A stretch of 64,000 nt of DNA from Ophiocordyceps camponoti-saundersi (nom. inval.). Lineage: Eukaryota > Ascomycota > Sordariomycetes > Hypocreales > Ophiocordycipitaceae. The notes beneath the pieces are model-generated. The model was not told where the DNA came from, ran no database searches, and saw only the letters and a program-made list of their open reading frames with translations. Position 1 is the first letter of the stretch. The number at the start of each line of letters is the position of its first letter. Shown piece by piece: positions 41,993-53,042 of this stretch. The position numbers and the translations under genes were made by a program. The DNA lies in NCBI GenBank assembly GCA_003339415.1, contig PDHQ01000023.1, positions 130,408-194,407 of the forward strand, given 5' to 3'.

Positions 41993-42661
41993 CTACTCGT
42001 TGGAGTCATAAACGTACTCTTCAGACAGACCTGCCTGGCCTCCACCATCCTCCTCTTCCTCCTCCTCCTCATAATCTTCTGCGTCCTGTCCGCCAAAGTC
42101 TTGGCCATAGAAGGGCATCATGTCTTCTCTGCCACCATGCCATGTTTCGTAGTCAATCATTCCCTGATCAAGCATCTTCTGCCAGATATCCAAGGTATAG
42201 TCCTGGCAATTCCAATACAATGCTTCTCCGGGAACTAGAATACTACCAATCGCTGCCATGAGTGTTTCCCACCAGTTTTCGTCAAGTTCGCATAAAATGG
42301 TCAGGGGTTGGAGGCATCTTCTTGAGTCCAGTGGATTGGTTTGGCGGTATTGTGCTCTGTACGGGCCATCTTGCTGGTCTTGGACCACTTCAAAGGTGTG
42401 CCATTGTCCTGATCTCGCATGAACAATTGCCAAAGCCCAATGATAGTAGTTTCCAAAGTGCGGTTGATAGACGGCACAGTAGACACCGAGGCCTGAATAT
42501 TCGTTCTTCGACTTAGAGGTGTGCTTCGACTTGGAAGACTTGCGATCCTTCTTAGACTTTTCCTTAGTCTTGGAATTGGCCTTGTACTCGGCTTCATCCT
42601 TAGTCTTGTTCTTCGTCTTATCCTTCTTAGACCTATGAGGCTTATATGAGAGTGAAACCAT
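41993..42661 (-). CDS. Papain-fold-like protein with Lys-rich N-terminus, unknown
   Basis: 222-aa single-exon protein. Residues 10-52 are almost only Lys, Ser, Thr and Asp (KKDKTKNKTKDEA and similar), as in a nuclear or nucleic-acid-binding tail. The folded part starts at LGVYCAVYQPHFGNYYHWAL, continues with HTFEVV, and reaches LYWNCQDYTLDIWQKML. A His in HWAL followed about 85 residues later by Cys in NCQDY is the order seen in permuted papain-like folds (LRAT, NlpC/P60 type, where NCEHF is the Cys motif); this is a resemblance, not proof. The end is acidic (EEEEEEEDGGG). It sits in the accessory block, convergent with the phosphotransferase gene. No family name can be given with confidence. 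Confidence 0.65.
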   Translation of the reverse strand: MVSLSYKPHRSKKDKTKNKTKDEAEYKANSKTKEKSKKDRKSSKSKHTSKSKNEYSGLGVYCAVYQPHFGNYYHWALAIVHARSGQWHTFEVVQDQQDGPYRAQYRQTNPLDSRRCLQPLTILCELDENWWETLMAAIGSILVPGEALYWNCQDYTLDIWQKMLDQGMIDYETWHGGREDMMPFYGQDFGGQDAEDYEEEEEEEDGGGQAGLSEEYVYDSNE

Positions 42662-43667
42662 AATAGCTTCAAGAAGAGGGCAATCAATATAGTGCCGAAA
42701 TAGGGGCTTGCTGGCTCATGATTCTTCGACGATTTCGCACTCAGTTGAGTCTCTTATATCCTCAGAACAAACAGCATCATTGCACCATACCCGGTTGAGT
42801 CTTCACAATCGCATGCGCGGTTTGCTGCTCTGATCATCACCAGATACCACTCGGGCTCTAGATGATGGCACATTAATCCCTAGCCTCAATTTTATCAACT
42901 GTGGCTATGGGCTTATGGGAACTGAGGCTACCATGGATCGTCTTTGGTTTCTTGACTGTACAACACCGGGCTTACCTCTTGCCTGTTGGCGCCGACAGAC
43001 CAAGATGATATTATCACATAGGTCTGGAAACGCAAGGCCCCTCGCGGTAAGCCAATACAATCACGAAGAAACATTGACTAGAATTCTGAGAGAATCGAGC
43101 CGTTTCCCCCAAGGACTCGATCAATGGTGTCAGTATGTAGTATGTACCTAGCCCTCGCGAGTGACAACGTCCAAGAGTACAGAATCAACCCCTGTCTCCT
43201 AAAATACGGCCTAGGGCATGCTCCCGCGTTTTTCAGACGGTCATGAGGGAAGAATGAACGATAACGTATCCTTACGTCATGCGCTCGGCGTAATCCAATT
43301 TGAGGTCGAGAAGGAAAGTTATGTCGCATTTGCGATGGGGCACTGCAATGGACCCCTAGCCGGCAGTGCTTGGAAATTCATAAAGGTCATGTAGCTAACG
43401 TCTACGTTCTCCGAACTCCGAACCCGTAGTGGGTACTGTGGAGCGGCTGGGCAGGGATGGTGATCATGATGATGGATTGATGATGTGTTGGCAGGGTTAT
43501 CCCTGGCCACAGACAGACTAGAAGAGGCAGGGCTAGGCTGCAGAGCACGTGACACGTGCCTCACAGCAGGTACCTATGTAGGTAGGTAGTAGGTATAAAG
43601 TCAAGTACCTCCTCATACGTACATACCTACTCTGTCGAACTCTATCGAGCGGGACTACCGGAGTGGT

Positions 43668-43719
<52 letters not shown>

Positions 43720-44046
43720 GATGATGATGATGATGATGATGATGAATGCTCTAGCCTGTGTGTGTGCCGCCAGGCCCTAGAAGAGTGCGGCAGAGCTGAC
43801 GAAGGGAGAGAGGGCTAGACCCACTCAACATACTCCGTACATACCTACCTACCTACCTAGGTACTTACATACATACACTGCGGGCAACGTCCATTGTCAC
43901 ATGATACCCCCCAAATTACCCCGCCGGCAATAGGCACCTGAGATAATCATCGAGCATCCGCGATTGAAGGCGATGATAAAAAAATCCCATCGCATCGACA
44001 AGCCCTCTTGCGCCACGCCATTTCCGCAACTTTACTTCACCATTCC
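42662..44046. other. Intergenic region with compound microsatellite
   Basis: No gene seen. Holds a compound microsatellite at 43669-43745 and a run of CTAC/CATAC units at 43841-43875. A 78-aa frame at 42915-43151 has no motif. Confidence 0.6.
43669..43745. repeat. Compound microsatellite (GT)n(GA)n(ATG)n
   Basis: About nine GT, then fourteen GA, then nine ATG/GAT units without interruption, a strong slippage-prone block. Confidence 0.9.
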
Positions 44047-44555
44047 ATGGCGTCGGTCGCAGCCTCCTTTGACAAAGCTGGGATCGCCGACATTCAAGAC
44101 TTTGCCGCATGGGTGCTCAGCATTGAAGGTAGTGACAGCTGGACGTCATATACCAACGATCAAAACTTCCGCGACGACCATATTCAGCAATGCCAGCACG
44201 CCGACCGACGAGCCAAGATATGGCCATTACAGCTAAGACTCGGCTTCTTATTAGAAGATGTTAGTTACGCGAATAGTAGTGGCCCGAGAATACTGGACTA
44301 ATAGCTTAGCTTCGCGAGAGAATAGCCTTCATCTTCAAAATTTCCGGTCCTTGCGAAACGATCCTAAGGCCTTTCCGAGGTACCACATTTCCAGGTGTTA
44401 TCATTCCACTGATAGGGAAAGATACTGCGTTACTTGACCAGACACCGACGCACGAAGCAACGCTCCTCCGCGTGGAGAAGGAAACCCGTATATCACTCAA
44501 GGACGAAGGCTCTATCTATATCATTGCGTTATACAAGAAAGCTTGTTCTATTTAG
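44047..44555 (+). CDS. Small two-exon protein, unknown
   Basis: Gene easily missed because the second exon has no ATG. Exon 1, 44047-44259, encodes SVAASFDKAGIADIQDFAAW and ends LQLRLGFLLED; exon 2, 44310-44555, begins LRERIAFIFKISGPCETIL and ends YIIALYKKACSI. The 50-nt phase-0 intron has a GTTAGT donor, a GGACTAAT branch sequence and a CTTAG acceptor. The joined product is 152 aa with ordinary globular composition and no signal peptide. Both exons keep reading frames that look coding over their full length, which is my evidence that it is real. I do not recognise the family. It ends 42 bp before the stop of the next gene on the other strand. The upstream in-frame ATG at 44008 would add 13 residues. 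Confidence 0.6.
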
Positions 44556-44597
44556 TCTCATCCAACAGAATTGATGTCTGAAAAGATAGGAAATGCC

Positions 44598-46166
44598 CTA
44601 CTGCAGGAATTCTCCAACCCCCATGTCCAGGCCGTATCCGCAGTTAATTTCCAAAGTCCCCATGTCCAGACCGTAACCGCCACTGATGTCCATAGTTCCC
44701 ATGTCCAGACCGTAATCGCTATCGATTCCCCTAGTCAATCCGTAGTCGTCGTTGATGCCCATACTCAGTTCACAACTGTTGTCGATATCGTAACTATTAG
44801 CAATGTTGGTAACTGTCTCAATTTCTAGCGGGACGGCCTGCGGGACGACCTGTGGCGGTAGACTCGTTGTGACTCCGACGCTGGATTCATTCACATCGTT
44901 GTATGCCGTGACAACAGTCTCGCTACCAGTAAGGGGTCCTGTCTGAGGATGTCTGCTCGCTCGCCAGGCCGAATTCCCCGTCGAGTTAGCGAGCTCGCTG
45001 TATCGATCAAAGTCTTGCATTATCTTTTCTGATTCTTGGCAGGATTCCTCCTGGTCAAGTCGACGAGACTTGCGATGGACCAGCTCGTCCTCTGCTACCC
45101 TCTTCTTTGCCCTACACGTTGATGATAGAATCTGATGACTAGACTTGGGAGGACTCCACTTGATGCAAGAGAACATGTAATCCAAGAGCTGCTGAGCCAG
45201 GGCTCTGGCGCCAGTGTCTTGCGAGCTGGTTATAATTTCTCGCCTATGGAGGGCAAGCATCGCTTGCCTGAGCTGATTTATTGTATTATATTTTGCTTTC
45301 AACCTTGGGAGCAATCAGCTGATATCGCAATACCTAGCCAGGAGCCCAGCATACTGATTACGCTCTGGGAAGAATAGAGGCCCATAGTCAATGCTTGTCG
45401 GACTATTCTCACCACTCAAGCGCAGAAGTTCGCGGATCGTACGCTGGCACTGGTGACCAGTACGAATAAGATTCTGACAATGCTGTAGCTGCTCTGGACT
45501 CCACTCTTCTTTCGGCGAGATGAAGTTTTTCACGACTCTAGCAGTGCGTCGAGAGGCTTTTTGGCATTTGAGTCGGCCTGATAACTCAGCAAAGAGTACG
45601 CTCAGAAATACTTGGCGCAGCGGATTGACCTGTGCAGATTTCTCTAAGGACTGGGAGATTTTGAGAGCAATTCGAAAAGCTTCGGTTCCCTGAGGTTGCG
45701 AACTGTGCACACCTGATTCTGAGTAATCCCGATAACTCCAGAATCTCCATGGCTTATGCGTCCAGCTATTAAATTCTGCCAGAATGTGTGACTCCAAAAG
45801 GATAGGTAAAGGGTTTGAAGACAGGGACTCGCCCTGTCTGAGAGAGACAGAGCTTCTGGGTTTCTGCTGTTTCGTGCTCTTTGGTGTAACGTCTGCCTTG
45901 TTGACCGTCTGCGAGTTCTGAGCGTCGCCCGGACACGGAGCAACTGGGCACAGAGGAGACCGCGAATTTCCCAGAAATTGTTCCGTGATGTTCTCTCGGT
46001 GGGAAGCACAGGCCGTTGTGGTTTCCGATATTGAAACAGCCCGACTGGGTAGTAGCCCATCGAAGTACCGACGAACAAGTATCTCTTCTCGAAGCAGTTC
46101 CTGAAAGGGCTGTTCAGAGGGGAACCGCTGAAGAAAGTGAACGACGTCTGCCACCGTCAATGACAT
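44598..46166 (-). CDS. Protein with C-terminal YGLDMG repeats, unknown
   Basis: 500-aa protein in two exons, 46166-45334 and 45267-44598; the 66-nt intron (GTATTG...CTCAG, phase 2) removes a stop and joins LLAR to QAMLALHRRE. The N-terminal 35 residues (SLTVADVVHFLQRFPSEQPF) look like a small helical domain. The middle is polar, then helical (WTHKPWRFWSYRDYSES; LKISQSLEKSAQVNPLRQVF). The second half has a basic patch (CRAKKRVAEDELVHRKSRRL), which could be a nuclear signal, and an acidic C-terminal end with three copies of a 13-residue unit: YGLDMGTMDISGG, YGLDMGTLEINCG, YGLDMG, preceded by a looser YGLTRGIDSD. No known family. The 5' leader contains an 18-base C-run on the coding strand close to the start. 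Confidence 0.68.
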
Positions 46167-46895
46167 ACTGATGTTGAGAAGTGGAAGAAGCTTTGCCGGG
46201 GGGGGGGGGGGGGGGTTTGATGTGGGAGAAGGCCAGTGAATAAAATGTTTCCCGATTCTGGATGAACGACATCCCAAACGCCGTTCAGAATGAATTGGGG
46301 TTAGCGTCTGCGGGGTAGACGACATGCCGGGCAGGTTTATCCGTACAGGATGCCAGGTAATCATGCAGGGGAGCAGAATTTCTGCAAGAATTGTATAATG
46401 TGCCGGGAGTTGTAGTCTGTAATGTTATTCTTTGAGACGGATCTTCTCCCCTGTGCCAGGGAGTGTTTTGTCTTAACCTCAAAACATAGGATACGACGTG
46501 TCGTATATCACCTAGCTTACTCTACCCCCAAAAGGCACAACCTAATATACACTAAAGCACGTCGTTAGCAACGACGCACGACGTTCTCTAGGGCCTAGAT
46601 GAATGGCCGGGTCACCTGACTGTCATAGATGGCCTCAAATGGCCACGAAACAAGCAAAGCAAAAGGGACCCATACATGGGCAGCAAAAGGTTTATTGTGT
46701 GTATCGTCTAAGAGAGGCTCCAGGCCCCTGTCTGCAACTAAGATACATATGTACATATGTGTATACGTCATATGTAGGTGACTAAGGCGGGCCTTGTGAC
46801 CCCGTCCTGCCATCACCTACTTGAATACCTACCTGGTTGCCTCTCGTTCATACAGCGGTTCAACAAAGCTACCTCATTCCCATCTGCGATTCACC
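46167..46895. other. Divergent intergenic region
   Basis: No gene seen. Begins with a G18 run (46198-46215) in the leader of the minus-strand gene and includes (atgtacatatgtgtat)-like sequence near 46746-46765. Promoters of both flanking genes must lie here. Confidence 0.6.
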
Positions 46896-48622
46896 ATGTC
46901 TGCCTCACAACCCGTCCATCTTGCCTCCTACAGTCGGAGCGGAGACACAATCCCTTTCCTCCATGTCGGCGGCAAATCCTTCAATCCAGTGCCGTCTTCT
47001 AGACGCCGGCCAGAGGTCGCACGGCAGGATCGTATCAGTTCAAGGGCTCTGAACCAGTCCCTAGCCAGAAAATAGCCGCCTGTCCCCCCCCCCCCCCCTC
47101 TCTCACCCTCTTTACCCCCCCCGTCATTTATGTATCTACACACCTACAATCTACACACAGGTTCACAGTTTGGGCGGTACGAGCCTGACCGCAGCGGGCC
47201 CGACCAATAACCGCCGCCGGAACGCGCGCGTCCCATCCAACTTCATCAACCGCGTATGTGTATCCAGCGCGAGAATGAAGAAGCGGAAGCTTTCCGATCT
47301 TGAGTGTCTTCCGCCTGAATACTGGGATGGACTGTCGACGACCTTCTTCACCCGCAACGCGCTGCGAGAGCTAGACCGGAGAAACGCGCAGCGGCAAGAA
47401 GAGCTTAAACGCGCCCAGAAACAGCAACAAAGACTCAACGTGGCAAGACGGAGCCATCGTCTGTGTCTAGACGAGAGAGCAGGCGAGAGAGCAGCACCGA
47501 CCGTTGATCAAGTGCTGGCCCAGCTTTCTCCGCCGTGCTTAAAGCAGTTGAAGAAGTCTGCGACTCACGGTGGTCCCGACTTGAGTGACTTGCGAGGGGT
47601 AAGGGCATCCGCCGCGCGCCGAGAATGCAACTGACAGTCTGCAGTATTCGGTCCCCCGAAAGTCCAACGACTTGCATAGTCTTAAACGTGGGAAGCAAAA
47701 GCCACCGCCCCCGCGACTCAAGTTTAGCGAGACGGCGTCGACGCCGACCGTGGGACTATACGACGACAACTTCCAGCAACATTTGATCGACAACGGTGTT
47801 TATCCTCATAGGTTTCGATATCCCGAAGGTCATCTTCCGCCACTACCGGCAAACCTGGAAGACATCAAACAAGCGCTATGCGAGCCGCGACTATTTGAGA
47901 GGCGAATATCCAAACATCGGTTCAATGATTTTTCCCTGACGGATGCGGAACTCGTCAGCAAGTCTGAAGTCATGACACACATTGTTCTTCCTGTACTGGA
48001 GGGACACGCTCAAGAAAACCAAGCACACGTTAAGCGTGTGTCCTTGATTAACCTCGATCCCTTAACCGACGGTACGCTTTTCGCGGCTAGTCCCGATCTC
48101 TGCTATGGGGCATACCCCGAGGAGCTGGCACGAACAATGCGCCAGCGACTGTCTTCCCTAATCGTTCCTACTCTGACGATGGGACTGATTGCTCCTAATT
48201 TCTTCATCGAAACCGGTTATCCGCGTGGGTCGGCAGCTATAGCGCAGCGTCAACTGTGCCACGATATGGCGTTGGGAGAACGGGGTCAGATCGCACTTCT
48301 TTCTGTCGGGAAGTCTCGTCCCGTCTACGACAACTGCGCACATACCCTAGGCTATACCTACCAGTGCGGAGCGCTCCGATTGTACGCCATGCATGCCATC
48401 GAGCCGTCGACAGCTACGTCCAAGCCCGAGTACGTCATGACGCAGGTGGATGCCTACTGCTTGACTGGTGACTTGATGACCTTTGACCAGGGCATCAGAG
48501 CTTTGCGAAATGGTAGAGACTGGGCAAAGCGACAAAGAGACCATGCCATAGCAAAGGCCAACGATAGAGGAGCTTGGGAGCATAATCTGCCACCACCGAC
48601 AGAAGACCATGAGTTAGTATGA
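46896..48622 (+). CDS. DUF7924-like nuclease-fold protein, motif Lys lost
   Basis: Member of a fungal family I associate with DUF7924, which has a PD-(D/E)XK-like core. The sure part is 47275-47598 plus 47645-48622, joined over a 46-nt intron (GTAAGG donor, AACTGACAG branch region, CTGCAG). An N-terminal exon from the ATG at 46896 is likely, ending near 47010 with an acceptor at 47160 after a poly-C tract, but the donor is weak. Motifs: SPDLCYGAYPEEL (the PD strand), LIAPNFFIETG, AIAQRQLCHDMALGERG, PVYDNCAHT, then PEYVMTQVDAYCLTGD and NGRDWAKRQRD. The family text reads PNFFLEAK; here the Lys is replaced, giving ETG, so the catalytic triad is incomplete. Otherwise full-length. Confidence 0.72.
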
Positions 48623-49142
48623 CGGAGAAGCGACTTTCTGAAGAAGCGACGGCGAACCACGGACGCTGAACGTGATGGCTCCACAGATGAGCTGGGATGG
48701 TATTTGTGAGGGTTGAAGGGAACTTGATATGCGAGCATAGAGTTGTCGAGGAGGTATAGACCAGAACAGCGCAGCATCATTGTGGATGGGACTTTTCGGT
48801 GATGTCTCAACCTCATAGGGGCTGGTTCACCACCTAGCCTTCACGGGGAGACGGTTCCAGGTGGAGGCGGCCCCGGGGACAGACAGCCTGAGGGACAGGC
48901 GGGATCAGTCTATGTTCCTGTCGTCTCTTCCTTTTCCTCTTGTTAGCCTTGACGCCACCATCCTCGAGGACCGTCCAACGACCTGACTGTCCAGTGCTCA
49001 TGACTAATACCTAGTAGACTAGACTCACTACGGGTAGACCGATCCACCTTCGACTTCATGAGACCTCAGCTCCGTGAGCTCGACTTGGCAGCCTCTTCTC
49101 CTGCTGCGTTGTCCCCTTTCCCTACGACTCCCTCCGCGGGCC
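48623..49142. other. Intergenic region
   Basis: No gene seen. An in-frame GTG at 49074 would extend the next protein by 23 residues but the ATG at 49143 is preferred. Confidence 0.5.
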
Positions 49143-50967
49143 ATGGACGAACGGCCAGGCCCAAGTCATCACTATCTATTAGACAAGTTGCCCTCGATAG
49201 CGGCCCTCTGCGTCGCCTTCTTATGCGGCATCTTCCCAACCAACCGGACCGACATTCTCTTCATCTTTCTAGCTTTTCTCTATCTGGAGCCAAGTTCTGG
49301 GCTCTATTCTTTGGCTCGCTTAATTACGTCACTGCTGCCGGCCAGCCTCATTCCGATTATATGCTACGCCTTCTACAGCTTCTCGACGCCCAGCTCCGAT
49401 GGAGGAGATGACCCGGCTTGGACGGGACCTGGGCGGCCTTACCTCATACCCAGTCGAACGACACACCGGCGGCTCTTCCCGGAGAAGCATTCCTTCTCAT
49501 ACTCTTATCTCGTCGTCGGCGTTCCCGTCGGCTTCAGTGGAAATATCAGGGGCATTGTCTCGGCGTGCCTGCCCAGTTGGCGGCGTAAGGCATGGTTCGA
49601 CGTCGACGCCGCAGACTACCTGCAGAGGGGCTTTAGCGACGTCGGCTTGCGCGGAAAGCTGGATGGCTTCCTTCGCTCCCAGGTCTGCTGCTCTGGCTTT
49701 GCTGAAACCTGAGACATTTGCTAACGGCGACGAGCAGAATGTTGACCCTTTGGATTATCCGCACGCTTACCTCGTCACTGCTGCCCGTTTCTTGGGATAT
49801 CACTTCAACCCGGTGTCGTTTTGGTATCTCTACTCTGCCGACAAGGTGCTCTCCGCTATGATACTAGAGGTAAACAACACCTTTGGTGAAAGGCGGCCTT
49901 ACCTCGTGCTCCGAGACTTTGCAGCCGAAGAGTCAGGGTCGCGGATCGAAGCTTCGTGGCCGAAAGACTTTCACGTCTCGCCTTTCAACTCCCGAAAAGG
50001 GACTTATTCCGTCCTTGCAAACGATCCACTCGGCGCAGGCATGGAAGGCTTCCGCGGGCTGGACGTCACTATCCGGCTGCGCTCGAATAAAGGTCATGCC
50101 AAGATTGTCGCTCGGCTCTTTTCCGACGGCGAGTGCGTTGATCCGTTCACGATGAGCGCTATGCAGCGGCTTGCCTTTGTCGGGTCCTGGTTTTGGGTTG
50201 GCTTCGTTACCTTTCCTCGTATCGTAAGGGAGGCTGCTGCTCTGTACTTTGCGCGCGGGCTTCATGTCTGGTATCGGCCTGAGCCTCTGAAGGAGAGTCT
50301 GGGCAGGTTGGCTGATGGCGTCGAGACGGATTTGGAGCGCGTCTTTCGAAGATATCTTCAGTTCTTGCTGGAGAAATCGTCTGCTGGATCGCTCTCTGTG
50401 ACGTACGTGCCCAGCGGCATCGTCGATGTCGCCGCGCAGGTTTTTACGTCTGCGGCCGAGGAGGAGGAGGATCGGACTGAGCGGGTTGAGATTAGGGTCT
50501 TGACTCCTGTCTTTTACTCCCGCTTCGTTCAGTACGCGGATGAGCTAGAGGCTATGCTTCGCGAGATGACGGAAAGCGGCACGGTATGGGTTGATAAGCC
50601 GCGTTTACTACGGGACTTGTTCCCAAGTGAGGAGAGAAGTTTGCCGTCATTCCCGCGGATGAGCTTTACGGATTCCATCTCTTTCAAGCTGATCCGCAAA
50701 CTCCGTCGACGGCCTCTGGCTATACCCCAGCCCGGCTTGAGTTCATCTGTGGCTCGTCGCGTCAGAAAAGGTCGGTTCTCGGCTTTGGATGTTTTTGTTT
50801 TGATGCAGGATGAGGAGCTTAGGAGGTTGTATCGGGCGGCTGTGTTGAGGTTGGTTTGTGATGATTTCCTTGGTTGGTTTGGGGTTTTGGGAATAGTGAG
50901 TCTGCGGATGGGGGTTGCGGTGGGCTTTGCTTGGGTTCTGAGGGGGTTGATTGGGGTGGTGATTTGA
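49143..50967 (+). CDS. DUF1365-domain membrane protein
   Basis: 589-aa protein in two exons, 49143-49682 and 49738-50967 (55-nt phase-0 intron). The N-terminus has two hydrophobic segments (LPSIAALCVAFLCGIFPT, then DILFIFLAFLYL with SLIPIICYAFYSF), so it should be membrane-anchored. The DUF1365 core follows: RLFPEKHSFSYSYLVVGVPV, DYPHAYLVTAARFLGYHFNP with VSFWYLYS, ILEVNNTFGERRPYL, KDFHVSPFNSRKGTYSV, and later MSAMQRLAFVGSW. The C-terminal part ends in a further hydrophobic segment. In bacteria this domain is often next to a flavin amine oxidase-like gene and a fatty-acid cyclopropane-type enzyme; the reaction is not known, and no such neighbour is present here. It marks the last ordinary gene before the repeat-flanked block. 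Confidence 0.85.
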
Positions 50968-51272
50968 GGGGTGAGGGAGTTGATGGGATGGCACTTTGAG
51001 TGGATTGCGATGTTGATGTTGATGTTGCTGAGCTGATGACTTGCGATTCTTACTTTACTGGCGACTTCTTGATAGAGGACGCGGAGAAAGATGGTCATTA
51101 CGTGGTTGGATAGCACAACTTGACGGCGACGGAATCGTTGATTGAGTTGGTTACGACTCGAATGTGAGCGAGTGAGCCTCTTGGTGACTTTCAGCGGATG
51201 AGAGAAGAGAGTTTCAAGGCCGTCAGATTACAGGCATCGTCTCACGCCCCCTCACCCTCCCTTACCACCATT

Positions 51273-51978
51273 TTCACAGCAATTTTAAACACACTCGGTC
51301 CTGGAGAGCAGTGACGGGCTGGTATCATGGTCACGTGTGGCATACGCACAGTGCGTGTGATGCTCATAGCCAACTCTCAGAACTATCATCCTCATGGAGA
51401 GGGAAATCCGGCATTCTGAAGGTGCAGCAGATGAAGCCCTAGTGACAAGGCATTTTTCTGATTCACAGCAATTTTAGACCCTCCCGCGCCTGCGTCCGTA
51501 TGTATGTATGGATGAATGGATGGATGACGTGGACTGATCAGTAGCTTTCATAGCGAATCTAAGCCCCTCCCTTCGCCCCCTTCGCTTCCGGATGGGTGGA
51601 TGAGATGGGATAATATCACGTGGGACGAGAAGCGAGCCATGCATCTTTCACAGCAATTTCAGACCCTCCCGCACTCGCGTGAATGGAGGATGTGACGTGT
51701 TGTGAGGGTGAGAATGAGGATGCAGCCCTACGGAAGTTTCACAGCAATTTTAAACCCTGTCGCGCCTGTATCCGTACGGACGACATGACGTGGCCTGCAT
51801 TCAGCCCTACGATCGCAATTCGATAGCATTACCGACCTCTAGGAAAAGGGCCCAGAAGAAGCCTGAGGAAGGTCGAGTACCAGATCCGTAGGGTGGAAGG
51901 CTGCTTTCGAGGCAGTAAGCTGACCATCAGAACCCTTGCATCAGCCTCTTGACACTTCTTCACAGCAAATTTAAGCCC
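51273..51978 (+). repeat. Left repeat group, about 90-bp periodicity
   Basis: Six copies with core TTCACAGCAATTTTAA on the plus strand start at 51273, 51462, 51547 (diverged, TTCATAGCGAATCTAAG), 51647, 51738 and 51959. Four consecutive starts are 85, 100 and 91 bp apart. Between cores, other phrases recur: CCCTCCCGCGCCTG or a variant just after the core, and GATGACGTGG or GTGACGTG further on, so the unit is longer than the core and forms a decayed tandem array. Not a CRISPR: spacing and unit are too degenerate and there are no cas genes. No coding capacity. Confidence 0.85.
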
Positions 51979-53042
51979 CTCTGCGCCTGTATGTAGAGAG
52001 TTTTATAACTGTATGTATGTGATATGATGTGATTCGCGGTGGGTAGGGCGAGGGCTAGCTGAAATTGAGCGGCGACCGAGGAGGGGGCCTTGGTTGCTGA
52101 CGGTAACCGACCGGGTCTGGACTGATTCAGCTGGCACTTTTAGAAGAACAAGATTAGTTTCCGAATACAGCTACCAGCTATATTGAGGAAGAGGCCTTTC
52201 TGAAGTTCATCAAGGCCCGCTTCAGGGGAGCAGGATGCTAACAGTTGTGACAAGAAGCTGATGGAGAGATCGTGAGCATTTCCTCCAACTTTGTTGATGG
52301 CAGTCTAAACGAGAGCTTCTTAATCAGTAGTTGAGACTGTGCTTCTTCTTCCTTGCTTCGACTTGCTTAGAAGTTGAAAGGGCTGTCTACATGATGACTC
52401 TGTTGTAGGTGTTGAACACAGAGATGAAGAGCATCGAGGGTCATGTGAGTTTACACAGTCAAGACTCGTTCGTCTCATCGCCAAAGTCAAGGAAAGTCAG
52501 CCATTTTGCCTCTGTTAATCACGACCACCACTGCGTACATCGGCTATGGTCTGTAGCCTCTTTCATGTCTGCTTGAGTTTCACTATTTCCCCCTTCTCTG
52601 CCGCAACCTCACCCATAGGCTATAAGATAACTGTTGTTGAGCACAGCCAGAAGTTCACACCCCGATTGTGATGATGGTTCACAGTAGCGACTACGGATAC
52701 TCGGTCTCAGTTCCACACGAGTTTCTTAGAATGGCCCATTGTCACTGTGTTGGTGTTGTCCCTTTGGCCGTGGACGTGGTAACGCTGCCCTCAAGTGACG
52801 GTGTTGATTGAGCCTACAGATACAAAGTCTGCCTACACTTCGCCATCAGGGCCTCAATGCCGCGATGCGTTTAGTATGGATCTGTACATGAGTAACTGGG
52901 AGTACTATCCGTAGACATGGCGAAATCTCTTTGCACTTTAATGTACCTTCTCATCTATAACGTAGCGGCGTTAACACCCTTCTCGAGAGGCCTGGCGAAC
53001 CACTCACACCTGCAGAACGCCTTTTTTTCGGTGTCAATCACC

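Noticed and set aside
42915..43151. 78-aa plus-strand frame
   Set aside because: No motif, no signal peptide, no partner exon found.
51273..51978. CRISPR-like array
   Set aside because: Repeats are diverged, the intervals are themselves partly repeated, the genome is fungal and no cas genes are present.
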